Positions 34,172-42,660 of a stretch of DNA of 64,000 nucleotides are shown in pieces (position 1 is the stretch's first letter; each line of letters opens with the position of its first letter). The position numbers were made by a program, and so were the translations under genes. The notes beneath the pieces were generated by a model. The model made no database searches. It saw nothing but the letters and a program-made list of their open reading frames with translations, and was not told where the DNA came from. This stretch comes from Sphaerisporangium perillae. GTDB taxonomy: Bacteria > Actinomycetota > Actinomycetes > Streptosporangiales > Streptosporangiaceae. The stretch is taken from NCBI RefSeq assembly GCF_023276435.1, contig NZ_JALLPO010000009.1:124001-188000 (forward strand), in the 5' to 3' direction.

Positions 34172-35350
34172 GTGTCTCCGCAGTCATTCGCCCAGGCGAT
34201 CACCGAGGCCGAGCAGATCATCCGCTCGGCGCCGCACGTGCGGACCGAGCAGGATCTCGCCGAGGGCCTGGACTACCTCGCCGGCAGCATCAAGGCGACG
34301 CTGCACATGGTCTGGGCCTACGACCGCGACTTCCCGTTCTTCGCCGCCTCCACCGGGCCGTACACCAAGCTCGGCCTGGACAACCCCGACACGCTCTACT
34401 TCCACGCCTACATCCGCGACGACGCGGAGTACGTCGTCACCGGCCGCCGCGGCACCACCGCCGACCTGAGCTTCCAGGTGCTCAACGGCGACTACTCGCC
34501 CTCACGGTCGCCCGACAGCCTCGCGGCCTTCGACGACCGCGACATCGAGATCGCCGCGGACGGGACGTACGAGCTGCGCTTCGGCCCCCCGCGACCGGAC
34601 GCGGGCCCGAACCACTTCACGCTCGGGCCGGGCGCGGCGATGCTGCTGGCGCGCGAGGTCTACAGCGACTGGCAGACGGAGCGGCCCGGCGAGATCCGCA
34701 TCCACCGGGCCGACACGCTCGGGTCCGCTCCCCCGCCGGTGCCGGTGGACAGGATGGCCCGAAGGTACGAGGTGGCCGGCAAGATGCTGGTCTCGCGGCT
34801 GCGCACCTTCCTCGCGTTCCCGGAGTGGCACTACCTCAACCTGCCCGTCAACACGATGACCGGGCCGCGGCCCACGCCCGGCGGCCTGGCGACGCAGTAC
34901 TCCTCGGTCGGCCACTACGACCTCGACGACGACCAGGTCATGGTGATCACCGTCCCGGTGCTGGCCCGCGCGGACGCGCCGTACCACGGCTTCCAGCTCG
35001 GCAGCATGTGGTACATCTCGCTGGACTACATCAACCACCAGACCAGCCTCACCGCCGACCAGGCGCGCGTCGATCCCGACGGGAAGATCCGCTACGTCGT
35101 CAGCGAGCGGGATCCGAGCCTCGCCAACTGGGTCGAGCGCACCGGGCACCGCCGCGGATACCTGCAGTTCCGCTGGCAGCGGCTCGGCCGCGAGCTCAAG
35201 CCCGACGACGGCCCCGAGGTGGAGGTGGTCGCGTTCGACGAGCTGCCGGACCGGCTCCCCTACTACGAACGCCAGCGGGTGACCCCGCAGGAGTGGGCGG
35301 CCCGGATCGCGGCCCGCCAGACCGCCGTCGCCGGAAGGATGCTGGGCTGA
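34172..35350 (+). CDS. DUF1214-domain protein
   Basis: The 392-residue soluble protein resembles DUF1214 family members: an N-terminal helical segment (AGSIKATLHMVWAYDRDFPF), then a beta-rich part with LGLDNPDTLYFHAYIRD, LTLGPGAAMLLAREVYSDW-type sequence, and near the C-terminus GFQLGSMWYISLDYINHQTS. No catalytic residues are known for the family and no signal peptide is seen. GTG 34172 has GAGGGAG upstream. It overlaps the SDR gene by ATGA and belongs to the IclR-controlled set. Confidence 0.72.
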   Translation: MSPQSFAQAITEAEQIIRSAPHVRTEQDLAEGLDYLAGSIKATLHMVWAYDRDFPFFAASTGPYTKLGLDNPDTLYFHAYIRDDAEYVVTGRRGTTADLSFQVLNGDYSPSRSPDSLAAFDDRDIEIAADGTYELRFGPPRPDAGPNHFTLGPGAAMLLAREVYSDWQTERPGEIRIHRADTLGSAPPPVPVDRMARRYEVAGKMLVSRLRTFLAFPEWHYLNLPVNTMTGPRPTPGGLATQYSSVGHYDLDDDQVMVITVPVLARADAPYHGFQLGSMWYISLDYINHQTSLTADQARVDPDGKIRYVVSERDPSLANWVERTGHRRGYLQFRWQRLGRELKPDDGPEVEVVAFDELPDRLPYYERQRVTPQEWAARIAARQTAVAGRMLG

Positions 35351-36126
35351 TGTCACTGGAGAACCGAGTCATTGTGATCTCCGGCGTCGGGCCGGGCCTC
35401 GGCCGCGGCCTCGCGCTCCAGTGCGCCAAGGCCGGCGCCGACGTGGTGCTGGCGGCGCGGAACGAGGCGCGGCTGACCGAGGTGGCGCGGGAGGTCGAGA
35501 AGCTCGGCCGCCGCGCGGTCCCCGTACCGACCGACATCACCGACGAGGCGTCCTGCGCGCGGCTGGCCGAGACGGCGCTGGACTCCTGCGGCCGGGTGGA
35601 CGGCCTGGTGCACAACGCCTTCGCGATGCCGCCGATGACCGATCTGATCACCATGGACCTCGACGCGATACGCACCGCCTTCGAGACCAACGTGGTCGCC
35701 GCGCTGCGGCTCACCCAGCTCTTCGTGCCCGCGCTCGCCGAGCACGGCGGCTCCGTCGTGATGATCAACTCGGCGGTGCTGCGGCACTCACGGCGTACCT
35801 ACGGCGCGTACAAGATGACCAAGTCCGGCCTGCTCTCCATCGCGCAGAGCCTGGCGACCGAACTCGGGCCGCGGGGCGTCCGGGTCAACACCGTCGCGCC
35901 CGGATACATCTGGGCGGACAACCTGCAGTGGTACTTCGCCTTCCTCGCAAAGAAACGCGGCGTCCCGACCCAGCAGGTGTACGACGAGACCGCCGCCGGC
36001 CTGGATCTGCGCCGGCTTCCCGAGCCCGACGAGATCGCCGACGCCGCGGTGTTCCTGCTGTCCCCGCTGGCGCGGGCGATCACCGGTCAGTGCCTCGACG
36101 TCAACTGCGGTGAATGGCACCACTGA
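35350..36126 (+). CDS. short-chain dehydrogenase/reductase
   Basis: The 258-residue SDR has the nucleotide motif SGVGPGLGRGLALQCAKAG, the acidic DITD, the NAF variant of the NAG motif in HNAFAMPP, Ser in VMINSAVL and the catalytic YGAYK. The C-terminus (PDEIADAAVFLLSPLARAIT) is typical of oxidoreductases acting on cyclic alcohols or acyl-CoA esters. ATG 35350 overlaps the DUF1214 stop, so the two are co-translated. The substrate is unknown; the neighbours suggest a hydroxyl-bearing intermediate of the IclR-linked pathway. Confidence 0.9.
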   Translation: MSLENRVIVISGVGPGLGRGLALQCAKAGADVVLAARNEARLTEVAREVEKLGRRAVPVPTDITDEASCARLAETALDSCGRVDGLVHNAFAMPPMTDLITMDLDAIRTAFETNVVAALRLTQLFVPALAEHGGSVVMINSAVLRHSRRTYGAYKMTKSGLLSIAQSLATELGPRGVRVNTVAPGYIWADNLQWYFAFLAKKRGVPTQQVYDETAAGLDLRRLPEPDEIADAAVFLLSPLARAITGQCLDVNCGEWHH

Positions 36127-36145
36127 CCCCGGAGGAACCGCGCCA

Positions 36146-37291
36146 ATGAGCACAGGACGCGAAAGTGTCGGCACCGCCGAGGACCTGCACGCCTCGGCCA
36201 GCAAGATCACGGGCCTGACCGACTTCGGCGAAGACCCCTACCTCGACGGCCTGGAGGTGCTGCTCTCGTCCTATGCCGGCGACGCGGCGCTCACCCCCCG
36301 GGGCAACAAGGCGGCACACGCGCTGCTGCGCGGCGCGCTCGCCGCCCGGCTGCTGTCGGAGGCGGCGTGGAAGCAGCACCCGGAGCACGCGGACGTATCC
36401 ATCGAGCGGCCCATCTTCGTCACGGGCCTGCCACGCACCGGCACCACCGCGCTGCACCGGCTGCTCGCCGCCGACCCCGCGCACCAGGGGCTGGAGGTGT
36501 GGCTGACCGAGAGGCCCCAGCCGCGGCCGCCACGCGAGACGTGGGCGGGCAACCCGGTCTTCCAGGCCGTCCAGTCCGGATACGAGCGCCACCACGTGCG
36601 CAACCCCGAGTTCATGGGCGTGCACTACATATCGGCCGACATGGTCGAGGAGTGCTGGCAACTGCTGCGCCAGTCGATGCGCGCGATCTCCTTCGAGTGC
36701 CTCGCCCACCTGCCGACGTACTCCGCGTGGCTGGAGACGCAGGACTGGACGCCGGCCTACCGCCGGCACCGGCGCAACCTGCGGCTCATCGGGCTCCACG
36801 ACGCCGGCCGGCGCTGGGTGCTGAAGCATCCCAGCCACCTGTTCGCCCTGGACGCACTGATGGAGGTCTACCCCGACGCGCTGGTCATCCAGACCCATCG
36901 CTCGCCGCGGACCGCCATGGCGTCGATGTGCAGCCTCGCGGCCCACGCGACCGCGGGCTGGTCGGAGGTGTTCACCGGCGCGGTGCTCGGGCGGGACCAG
37001 CTGGAGCTGTGGGGCCGCGGCCTCGACCGGTTCCGCGCGGAGCGCGCGAAGCACGATCCGGCGCGGTTCTTCGACGTCGACTACGACGCGTTCGTACGCA
37101 ACCCCCTCGGCACGATCGAGGCCGTCTACGCCCACTTCGGGCTGCCTTTCGACGACGCCGCGCGCAAGGCCATGAGCGCGCTGCACGAGGAGAGCCGCAC
37201 AGGCGCGAGCCGGCCGGCCCATCGCTACGACCTGTCCGACTTCGGGCTGACCGGCGAACAGATCGACGAGCGCTTCGCCTTCTCCGGATAG
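36146..37291 (+). CDS. sulfotransferase family protein
   Basis: The 381-residue protein has the sulfotransferase PAPS-binding loop RPIFVTGLPRTGTTALHRLL near residue 90 and the second nucleotide segment VLKHPSHLFALDALMEVYPD with IQTHRSPRTAMAS. This long actinobacterial form is often found in steroid or lipid catabolic clusters. ATG 36146 has GGAGGAA upstream and lies 19 bp after the SDR, so it is the end of the operon. A true sulfuryl transfer to a hydroxyl made by the pathway is possible, but acceptor and activity are unproven. Confidence 0.85.
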   Translation: MSTGRESVGTAEDLHASASKITGLTDFGEDPYLDGLEVLLSSYAGDAALTPRGNKAAHALLRGALAARLLSEAAWKQHPEHADVSIERPIFVTGLPRTGTTALHRLLAADPAHQGLEVWLTERPQPRPPRETWAGNPVFQAVQSGYERHHVRNPEFMGVHYISADMVEECWQLLRQSMRAISFECLAHLPTYSAWLETQDWTPAYRRHRRNLRLIGLHDAGRRWVLKHPSHLFALDALMEVYPDALVIQTHRSPRTAMASMCSLAAHATAGWSEVFTGAVLGRDQLELWGRGLDRFRAERAKHDPARFFDVDYDAFVRNPLGTIEAVYAHFGLPFDDAARKAMSALHEESRTGASRPAHRYDLSDFGLTGEQIDERFAFSG

Positions 37292-37327
37292 CCCGTCAAG
37301 CCACGCACCAGGGCATCTCGGTCCGGT

Positions 37328-37767
37328 GATCCCCCAAACGTCGTCACCGGCGGCGAGCCGCACGAGCAGCGGGGCTACGGCGACTTCCTGGACAAGACGT
37401 CCCGGTATGAGCGCGCGGACGAGTTCCTGCACGTGGTGCGGGCGCTGTGGTCCGGCGAGACGGTCGATTTCACGGGAAGGCACATCCAGATCGAGGGCGG
37501 GCGCATCCCCCGCGTCCCCGATCCGCTGCCGCCGATCTACTTCGGCGGCTCCTCCGGCCCGGCCGGTCCGGTCGCGGCACTCCGATGTCTACCTCACCTG
37601 GGGCGAGCCGCCCGCGGCGGTCGCCGGCACGCTCGAGTGGATCAGGTCGCTGGCGGCCGAGCGGGGCCGCACGCTGCGGTACGGCCGTCGACGCCCCCGG
37701 CTTCGGCGCCCTCCGCCGCCGCCTGCTCGCCCTCCTGCACGTCCCCGCCGGCCCGGACGAGCCGTAG
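37328..37767 (+). pseudogene. relic of an alkanesulfonate-monooxygenase-like (SsuD) LLM flavoprotein
   Basis: The sequence NVVTGGEPHEQRGYGDFLDK, then ERADEFLHVVRALWSG and PPIYFGGSSG is the central part of SsuD-type monooxygenases. At about 37580 a frameshift is needed to continue (HSDVYLTWGEPPAAVAGTLE and SLAAERGRTLRYG). Start and C-terminal parts are missing, and the last stretch (APGFGALRRRLLALLHV) does not match the family. It is a truncated and frameshifted remnant downstream of the sulfotransferase gene. Confidence 0.8.
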
Positions 37768-37783
37768 CGGGTCCCGCCGCGGC

Positions 37784-39283
37784 TCAAAGTGATCGCCGAT
37801 GGGTCCACCGGCCGCCCAGGAGCGTGCCGAGCACCGCCGGACGGCGCAGTTCCTCAGGGGTGAGCAGGGACGGGTCCCGCTCCAGGATCATCAGGTCGGC
37901 CGGGTCTCCTACCTGTACGGCAGTGCGTCCCCTGCCGGCCGCGGCGAGCGCCGCCCGGAGCGGGATGGCCTGCTCGGGATGCCAGGGCGGGCGCTCGTCA
38001 TCGGTCCGGGCCACCGCCGAGGCGATGCCGTCCCAAGGGTCCAGCGGCGCGACCGGGGCGTCGGAACCGAGCTCCAGGGTCGCGCCCGCCGCGAGCAGAT
38101 CGGCGTACGCGAAGGCCCGGGAGGTGCGGCCGCGCCAGGCGGTGTCGGCGACCTCGCGGTCGTCCGGGGCATGCGCCGGCTGCACCCCGGCGACCAGGCC
38201 CGGCCGCGCGAACCTGGCGAAGTCGGCCGCGCGGACGAGTTGCGCGTGCTCGATGCGCCCCGGACAGCCGACGGAGTCGAAGGCGTCGAGCGCGATCGAG
38301 GCCGCGAGGTCCCCGATGGCGTGCACGGCTGGGTGCAGACCGTGCCGGGCGGCGAGCGCCATCGTCCCGACCAGCTCGTCCGGCGCCATCTCCAGCCGCC
38401 CGCACCCCCCGGAGCCCGGGTACGGGTCGTCACAGCAGGCGGTACGGGTGTTGAGCGAACCGTCGAGGAAGATCTTGACCGGCCCCACCTCCAGCAGCCC
38501 GCCGGAACCCGGCACCGGGTCGCCGGTGCGCAGCCCGCGGGCGATCGCCTCGTCGAGCCGGCTCCCAGGAATCGAGCAGGTCACCCGCACGGCGACAGCC
38601 TGCTCGCCGACCCGCCGCAGCCAGTCCGTGACGTTGTCGGCGAACTCGAAATCCAGCAGGCCCGTCACGCCGAGCTCCGCGGCCGCGGCGGTCGCCTCGG
38701 CCACCCACCTGTCCAGCAGATCGAGAGGGGGCGGTGGCAGCGCGGCCAGCGCCTGGTAGCACTCCCCGTCACGCAGCACCCCGGTCGGATGGTCACCCCT
38801 GCCGATGAGAGCGAGCGCGGCGGGGCTGAGCCAGATCGTGTGCAGGTCGTTGCTGATCAACACGACGGGATGGGCCGCGGGAAGCAGCGACTTGTCCGGC
38901 TCGTCCGGCCAAAGTGCGTCACGGAACCCGAACCCCACGGCCGGCTCGGACGACCGGACGTGCGGCCGGACCAGGTCGGCGGCCTCCCGCGCCGAACGCG
39001 CACCACGCAGATCGATCCGCCGGCGGGCCTGGGCCCACTGCACGCTGTGCACGTGCGCGTCCCAGAGCCCAGGCAGAAGCGTCGCCCCCTCAAGATCCAC
39101 GTCCTGGACGCCGGCCCCGGCGGCGGGCCGCTCGTCCCGCACGGCGGCCACCCGGCCGCCCGAGATCAGAACGTGCCGCAGGGGCCCGTCCAGGCCGACC
39201 CGCGCGTTACGCAACAGCAGACCCGGCCGCACATCGGGAGTCGGAGGAACAGAAGGCGTCGAGCCCACAGCACCAGAGGACAT
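37784..39283 (-). CDS. amidohydrolase family protein (YtcJ-like)
   Basis: The 499-residue protein has the metal-dependent amidohydrolase layout: N-terminal beta domain (LLLRNARVGLDG; LEGATLLPGLWDAHVHS with the HxH metal ligands), a TIM barrel with HPAVHAIGDLA and RIEHAQLV, and C-terminal GSDAPVAPLDPW with the last metal Asp. DGSLNTRTACC is a hallmark of the YtcJ branch. Enzymes of this branch hydrolyse N-acyl or formamide-like bonds; the substrate is not predictable. It is transcribed alone, convergent with the sulfotransferase unit. Confidence 0.88.
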   Translation of the reverse strand: MSSGAVGSTPSVPPTPDVRPGLLLRNARVGLDGPLRHVLISGGRVAAVRDERPAAGAGVQDVDLEGATLLPGLWDAHVHSVQWAQARRRIDLRGARSAREAADLVRPHVRSSEPAVGFGFRDALWPDEPDKSLLPAAHPVVLISNDLHTIWLSPAALALIGRGDHPTGVLRDGECYQALAALPPPPLDLLDRWVAEATAAAAELGVTGLLDFEFADNVTDWLRRVGEQAVAVRVTCSIPGSRLDEAIARGLRTGDPVPGSGGLLEVGPVKIFLDGSLNTRTACCDDPYPGSGGCGRLEMAPDELVGTMALAARHGLHPAVHAIGDLAASIALDAFDSVGCPGRIEHAQLVRAADFARFARPGLVAGVQPAHAPDDREVADTAWRGRTSRAFAYADLLAAGATLELGSDAPVAPLDPWDGIASAVARTDDERPPWHPEQAIPLRAALAAAGRGRTAVQVGDPADLMILERDPSLLTPEELRRPAVLGTLLGGRWTHRRSL

Positions 39284-39556
39284 GCCGGAACCCTAACCAC
39301 CGGGCAGCCGCCCACCACGACGAGGCCGTCCAGGACATCCCGCGGCCGATCCGCCGCGCCGCCCGAGGCCCCGACGGAACGTCCGAAGAGACGCCGGCCG
39401 CTCCCCTGACCGGGATCAGGCCGGACGTGGATCTGGAGCGCTCGGCAACGCGTGCGAAGCTCTTCACCTGCTGGATATGCCATCCTGGCTGGAGAACCGT
39501 GCGGACATGTGTCACGGTTCTCGGGTGCTCTCGGTGCCGGGTTCGCCGTTGAGCGG

Positions 39557-40084
39557 CTACGGGTCGATCCTGCGCAGCTCCTGCCGGTAGCGCTTCGCGT
39601 TGTCGAGATATTCACCTACCCCGTAGTCGATCCACTCGGCCTGCGCGGTGCCGTCCATCGGCCTGGGCCGGGCGGGCACGCCGAGGGCCATGTGGCCGGC
39701 GGGGACCTCCAGGCCCTCTGGCACGAGCGCCTGCGCGCCGATCACCGACCCCGCGCGCACGACGGCGTGGTTGAGGACCACGGCACCCGAGCCGATGAGG
39801 CAGCGGTCCTCGACCGTGCACCCCTCGAGATGGGCGTTGTGCCCGACCACGCAGTCACTGCCGATCACGGTCGGCCGCTGCTCGGTCGTGTGCAGGACCG
39901 TGCCGTCCTGAATGGAGGTGCGCTCTCCGACGCCGATCCACCCGAAGTCGCCCCGCAGCACCGCCGTCGGCCATATCGACGCCTCGGCGCCGATCCGCAC
40001 GTCGCCGATGACGACGGCGTCCGGGTGGACGTAAGCGTCCGGATGGATCCGGGGCACCTGGTCTCCGAGCGCGTAGATGGGCAT
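39557..40084 (-). CDS. gamma-carbonic-anhydrase-like hexapeptide protein (PaaY-like)
   Basis: The 175-residue left-handed beta-helix protein has successive hexapeptide turns (HPDAVVIGDVRIGAEASIWP; VVGHNAHLEGCTVEDRC; GSGAVVLNHAVV) and the His metal ligands in TVLHTTE and GHNAHLEG. Both gamma carbonic anhydrases and PaaY thioesterases look like this. Its upstream region carries the 27-bp element otherwise found only between boxC and paaX. That makes a PaaY-type role, cleaning up dead-end CoA thioesters of the aromatic pathway, the better guess. Confidence 0.8.
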   Translation of the reverse strand: MPIYALGDQVPRIHPDAYVHPDAVVIGDVRIGAEASIWPTAVLRGDFGWIGVGERTSIQDGTVLHTTEQRPTVIGSDCVVGHNAHLEGCTVEDRCLIGSGAVVLNHAVVRAGSVIGAQALVPEGLEVPAGHMALGVPARPRPMDGTAQAEWIDYGVGEYLDNAKRYRQELRRIDP

Positions 40085-40202
40085 CTCTCACTCCACCGCG
40101 GAATCCGCGACCATCGGGGTGTCCACGGCCGGAAACCATCGTCGCCGAGGACGACCCGGCCGCGGGGGTCTCAAGCCTCAATATTCGGCGATTCTACAGT
40201 TC

Positions 40203-40229
40203 CACACGTCAAGACTTTGTAGTACTTAT
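40203..40229. promoter_or_regulatory. second copy of the 27-bp boxC/paaX element
   Basis: CACACGTCAAG, then A, then CTTTGTAGTACTTAT: identical to 25051-25077 at 26 of 27 bases. ATTCTAC lies upstream as TTCTAC does at boxC, but six bases closer. It lies 118 bp before the paaY-like start and 144 bp before the methyltransferase start. Confidence 0.75.
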
Positions 40230-40373
40230 GCTTCACGCTCATCGCAATCACGCGATGAGGAACCGGCCGGCTCGGCGGCACTCTCGGCCGGGCGGCACGG
40301 AGCCGGGTTCGGGCATGGCCGCCCGTTCCTGCTCCCGGAAGGCGAATACCGTGGGCAGAAACAGGGGGATGCC

Positions 40374-41009
40374 ATGTCGACGACGCGTGTCAGCCATCCG
40401 GTCTTCGCCCGGTTCTACACCTGGCTCAGCCAGGTGCTGGAGCATCACGGCCTGGCCGAACACCGGCAGGCGTTGCTGGCCGGGCTGTCGGGGCCGGTGA
40501 TCGAGGTCGGCGCCGGCAACGGGCTCAACTTCGCCCACTACCCGCCGTCCGTCACCGGCGTGGTCGCCATCGAGCCAGAGCCACGGCTGCGAGCCACCGC
40601 CCACCGCGCCGCCACACGGGCACCCGTGCCGATCGAGGTCACCGGCGGCCTGGCCGAGCAGCTGCCCGCCGCCGATGCGAGCTTCGACGCCGCGGTGGTC
40701 TCATTCGTACTGTGCTCGCTGGCCGACCCCGGCGCCGCGTTGCGGGAGATGCGCCGTGTCCTGGTACCCGGCGGCCGGCTGCGTTTCCTCGAACACGTCC
40801 GCGCCGACACCCCCGGCTGGGCGCGGACGCAGCGTCTGCTGGACGCCACCGTGTGGCCGCGGCTGGCCGGCGGCTGCCACACCGCCCGCGACAGCGCCGC
40901 CGCGATCGAGGCGGCCGGCTTCACCATCGAGGCCGAGGAGCGGTTCCTGTTCCCCGCCGGGGTTCACAGCCCGATCTCCTTCTGCATCCGCGGGCTGGCC
41001 CGCAGATGA
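40374..41009 (+). CDS. class I SAM-dependent methyltransferase
   Basis: The 211-residue protein has the SAM-binding motif VIEVGAGNGLNFAHYP, a post-I acidic residue in VVAIEPEPRL, and SFDAAVVSFVLCSLADPGAA with RRVLVPGGRLRFLEHV. It resembles the UbiE/Methyltransf_11 group. ATG 40374 follows AGGGGGAT. It is divergent from the paaY-like gene and shares its upstream region with the 27-bp element, though whether it is regulated by it is unknown. The methyl acceptor cannot be inferred. Confidence 0.85.
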   Translation: MSTTRVSHPVFARFYTWLSQVLEHHGLAEHRQALLAGLSGPVIEVGAGNGLNFAHYPPSVTGVVAIEPEPRLRATAHRAATRAPVPIEVTGGLAEQLPAADASFDAAVVSFVLCSLADPGAALREMRRVLVPGGRLRFLEHVRADTPGWARTQRLLDATVWPRLAGGCHTARDSAAAIEAAGFTIEAEERFLFPAGVHSPISFCIRGLARR

Positions 41010-41228
41010 CCTCGCACGAATTCAAAGGCCGGCTGTAGAACGCACCGATGCGATCGCCGAGGGCGCCCTTCTTGAACCGTGAACTTCACCGCGACAAGCC
41101 AGATCACCCCCGGCGGCAGGGAGAATCCGGGCGCTTTTGGCGGCGCCGTCCTCAGGCGGGCGGCGTTCCAATTGATCTCGTCCATTGGTAGCTTCGGGCC
41201 ATAGGCCAACCGGGTCAGGGGCGTCTCC

Positions 41229-41777
41229 ATGCGCGGTGCAACCGATCTTCACAAAGCGGTCGCCTCGCGGCGTTTGCTGTTGTTCTGTGGCGCCGGGATC
41301 AGCATGGATCCGCCGTCGACGCTGCCTGACTGGCACACGCTTCGCGACGAGACGCTTCGCGCGATCGCCACCCGCGACACATATCTCGCCAGGCATCTGG
41401 AGGGGAACCCGCACGGCGCGGCCGCCCTGCTGCGCCTCGCGAGGTCCTTGGCCGAAGGGTTCGGCATCCCGCAGGGCGCCTACGCCGCGCTGCGGGAGCT
41501 GGCCCTGCAGGCCGAGCCGGAAAGCGCCGCCGAATGCCTGAAGGATGCGGAGGCGATCCGGTCGGACTTCCAGAAATGGGCGGACGCCCGGCAGATCGCC
41601 GCCTTCTCCACTCCTGACGGCGAGCTGCCTGCCTGGTCGCGCCTCGGCGTCCTGCTGTTCCTCCACGGTCAGCGGATCACGCGCCAAGACGCCCCGGCCC
41701 CCGAGCGTGTGATCACGACCCTGCTCCGCGCGGCGCACATGTACTCGTTCACGGAACCGGTGAGTAGCGCTCCCTGA
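41229..41777 (+). CDS. hypothetical protein with a truncated SIR2-like start
   Basis: The 182-residue protein begins with LLLFCGAGISMDPPSTLPDW, the nucleotide-binding start of SIR2-like domains found in many phage-defence proteins. After about residue 50 the similarity stops and a helical stretch of unknown kind follows. The usual remaining 150 or more residues of SIR2, including the catalytic region, are missing. ATG 41229 is preceded by CAGGGG. It stands alone between unrelated genes. It may be a recombined fragment of a larger defence gene, or a small protein of unknown role; I do not recognise the C-terminal part. Confidence 0.5.
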   Translation: MRGATDLHKAVASRRLLLFCGAGISMDPPSTLPDWHTLRDETLRAIATRDTYLARHLEGNPHGAAALLRLARSLAEGFGIPQGAYAALRELALQAEPESAAECLKDAEAIRSDFQKWADARQIAAFSTPDGELPAWSRLGVLLFLHGQRITRQDAPAPERVITTLLRAAHMYSFTEPVSSAP

Positions 41778-41821
41778 ACACCCTGCCCCTCTGCGGCTTG
41801 TCGCAGGTGCGACCGACGCGC

Positions 41822-42583
41822 TCAGCGCAGCAGGGATCTCGCGGTGGGAGCCAGTCGCAACCGCTGCGGGGTTCTGGCCGGCATCGCCGACAAGGTGGGC
41901 AGCACCTTGTCGCGCCACCGATCCGAGTGCTCCAAGCGGTCCAGATGCTCGACGAGGTGCCGCTCGTCGGCGAACCGGGCGAACCACACGAAGACGTTCT
42001 CGCCGGTTCGCACCGGCAGCGCCGGGAAGGTGTTCGCCGCGTGTTCGGTCTGCAGGCAGGCCAGTGGCGTGGCGCCCGCCTCCGTCAGGGCGGGGCAGAT
42101 CTGCCGGTCGAAGAACTCCACGAACGTCTCGTCGAACGGGCCGTCGCCGTAGTAGATCGTCGCGAGCACGACCGGCGGAGGCGGGGTCGTCCCGCCGGCC
42201 GGCGGAGGCGGGGTCGTCTCGCCGGCCGGCGGCCGGGCGGCGGCGGCGGCAGGGAAGCCGGTCCGCGCGGTGACGGGCCTCAGCAGCAGTACGTCGTCCG
42301 AGTCGATCATCGTGGCGTTGGCCTGCTCGCGGTGCGCCTTCCAGATCGGCCCGCCGTAGAAGCGGCCGAGCGCCTCGGCGCGGTGCGGCATGTCGTCGAA
42401 TCCCCGCAGCCAGACGAACCGGTCCGGGTCGTCCAGGTCGCGGAACTGTCCGAGGACCGTCATGCCGACCGCCTCCTGCGACTCGACGAACTCCCGGTCG
42501 AAAAGGCTGATCAGCACGTCGCGCTGACCGGGGTGCAGCGTGTACTGCCTCAGCTCGACGATCGGGCATCGTACGTCGGACAC
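41822..42583 (-). CDS. NIPSNAP-family protein
   Basis: The 253-residue protein begins ELRQYTLHPGQRDVLISLFD, the start of a NIPSNAP dimeric alpha/beta-barrel domain, with a second related half after a Pro/Thr-rich linker (ETTPPPPAGGTTPPPP). WLRGFDDMPHRAEALGRFYG is typical of the first half. NIPSNAP proteins are found in stress and catabolic clusters but have no assigned reaction. GTG 42583 is used. The upstream region holds a 21-bp dyad similar to one before the neighbouring Rrf2 gene. Confidence 0.8.
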   Translation of the reverse strand: MSDVRCPIVELRQYTLHPGQRDVLISLFDREFVESQEAVGMTVLGQFRDLDDPDRFVWLRGFDDMPHRAEALGRFYGGPIWKAHREQANATMIDSDDVLLLRPVTARTGFPAAAAARPPAGETTPPPPAGGTTPPPPVVLATIYYGDGPFDETFVEFFDRQICPALTEAGATPLACLQTEHAANTFPALPVRTGENVFVWFARFADERHLVEHLDRLEHSDRWRDKVLPTLSAMPARTPQRLRLAPTARSLLR

Positions 42584-42602
42584 GAGGATCTCCTTCTGTT
42601 CA

Positions 42603-42623
42603 TTAGAACAACTTTTGTTACAA
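42603..42623. promoter_or_regulatory. Rrf2-type operator upstream of the NIPSNAP gene
   Basis: On the minus strand this reads TTGTAACAA, AAG, TTGTTCTAA: two nine-base arms (7 of 9 paired) around three bases. It has the same 9-3-9 layout as the site at 43104-43124. It lies 19 bp upstream of the NIPSNAP start. Confidence 0.5.
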
Positions 42624-42660
42624 CAAGGAGTACGCCGAAGGCCGCCAGCCCCAGGGGCGC

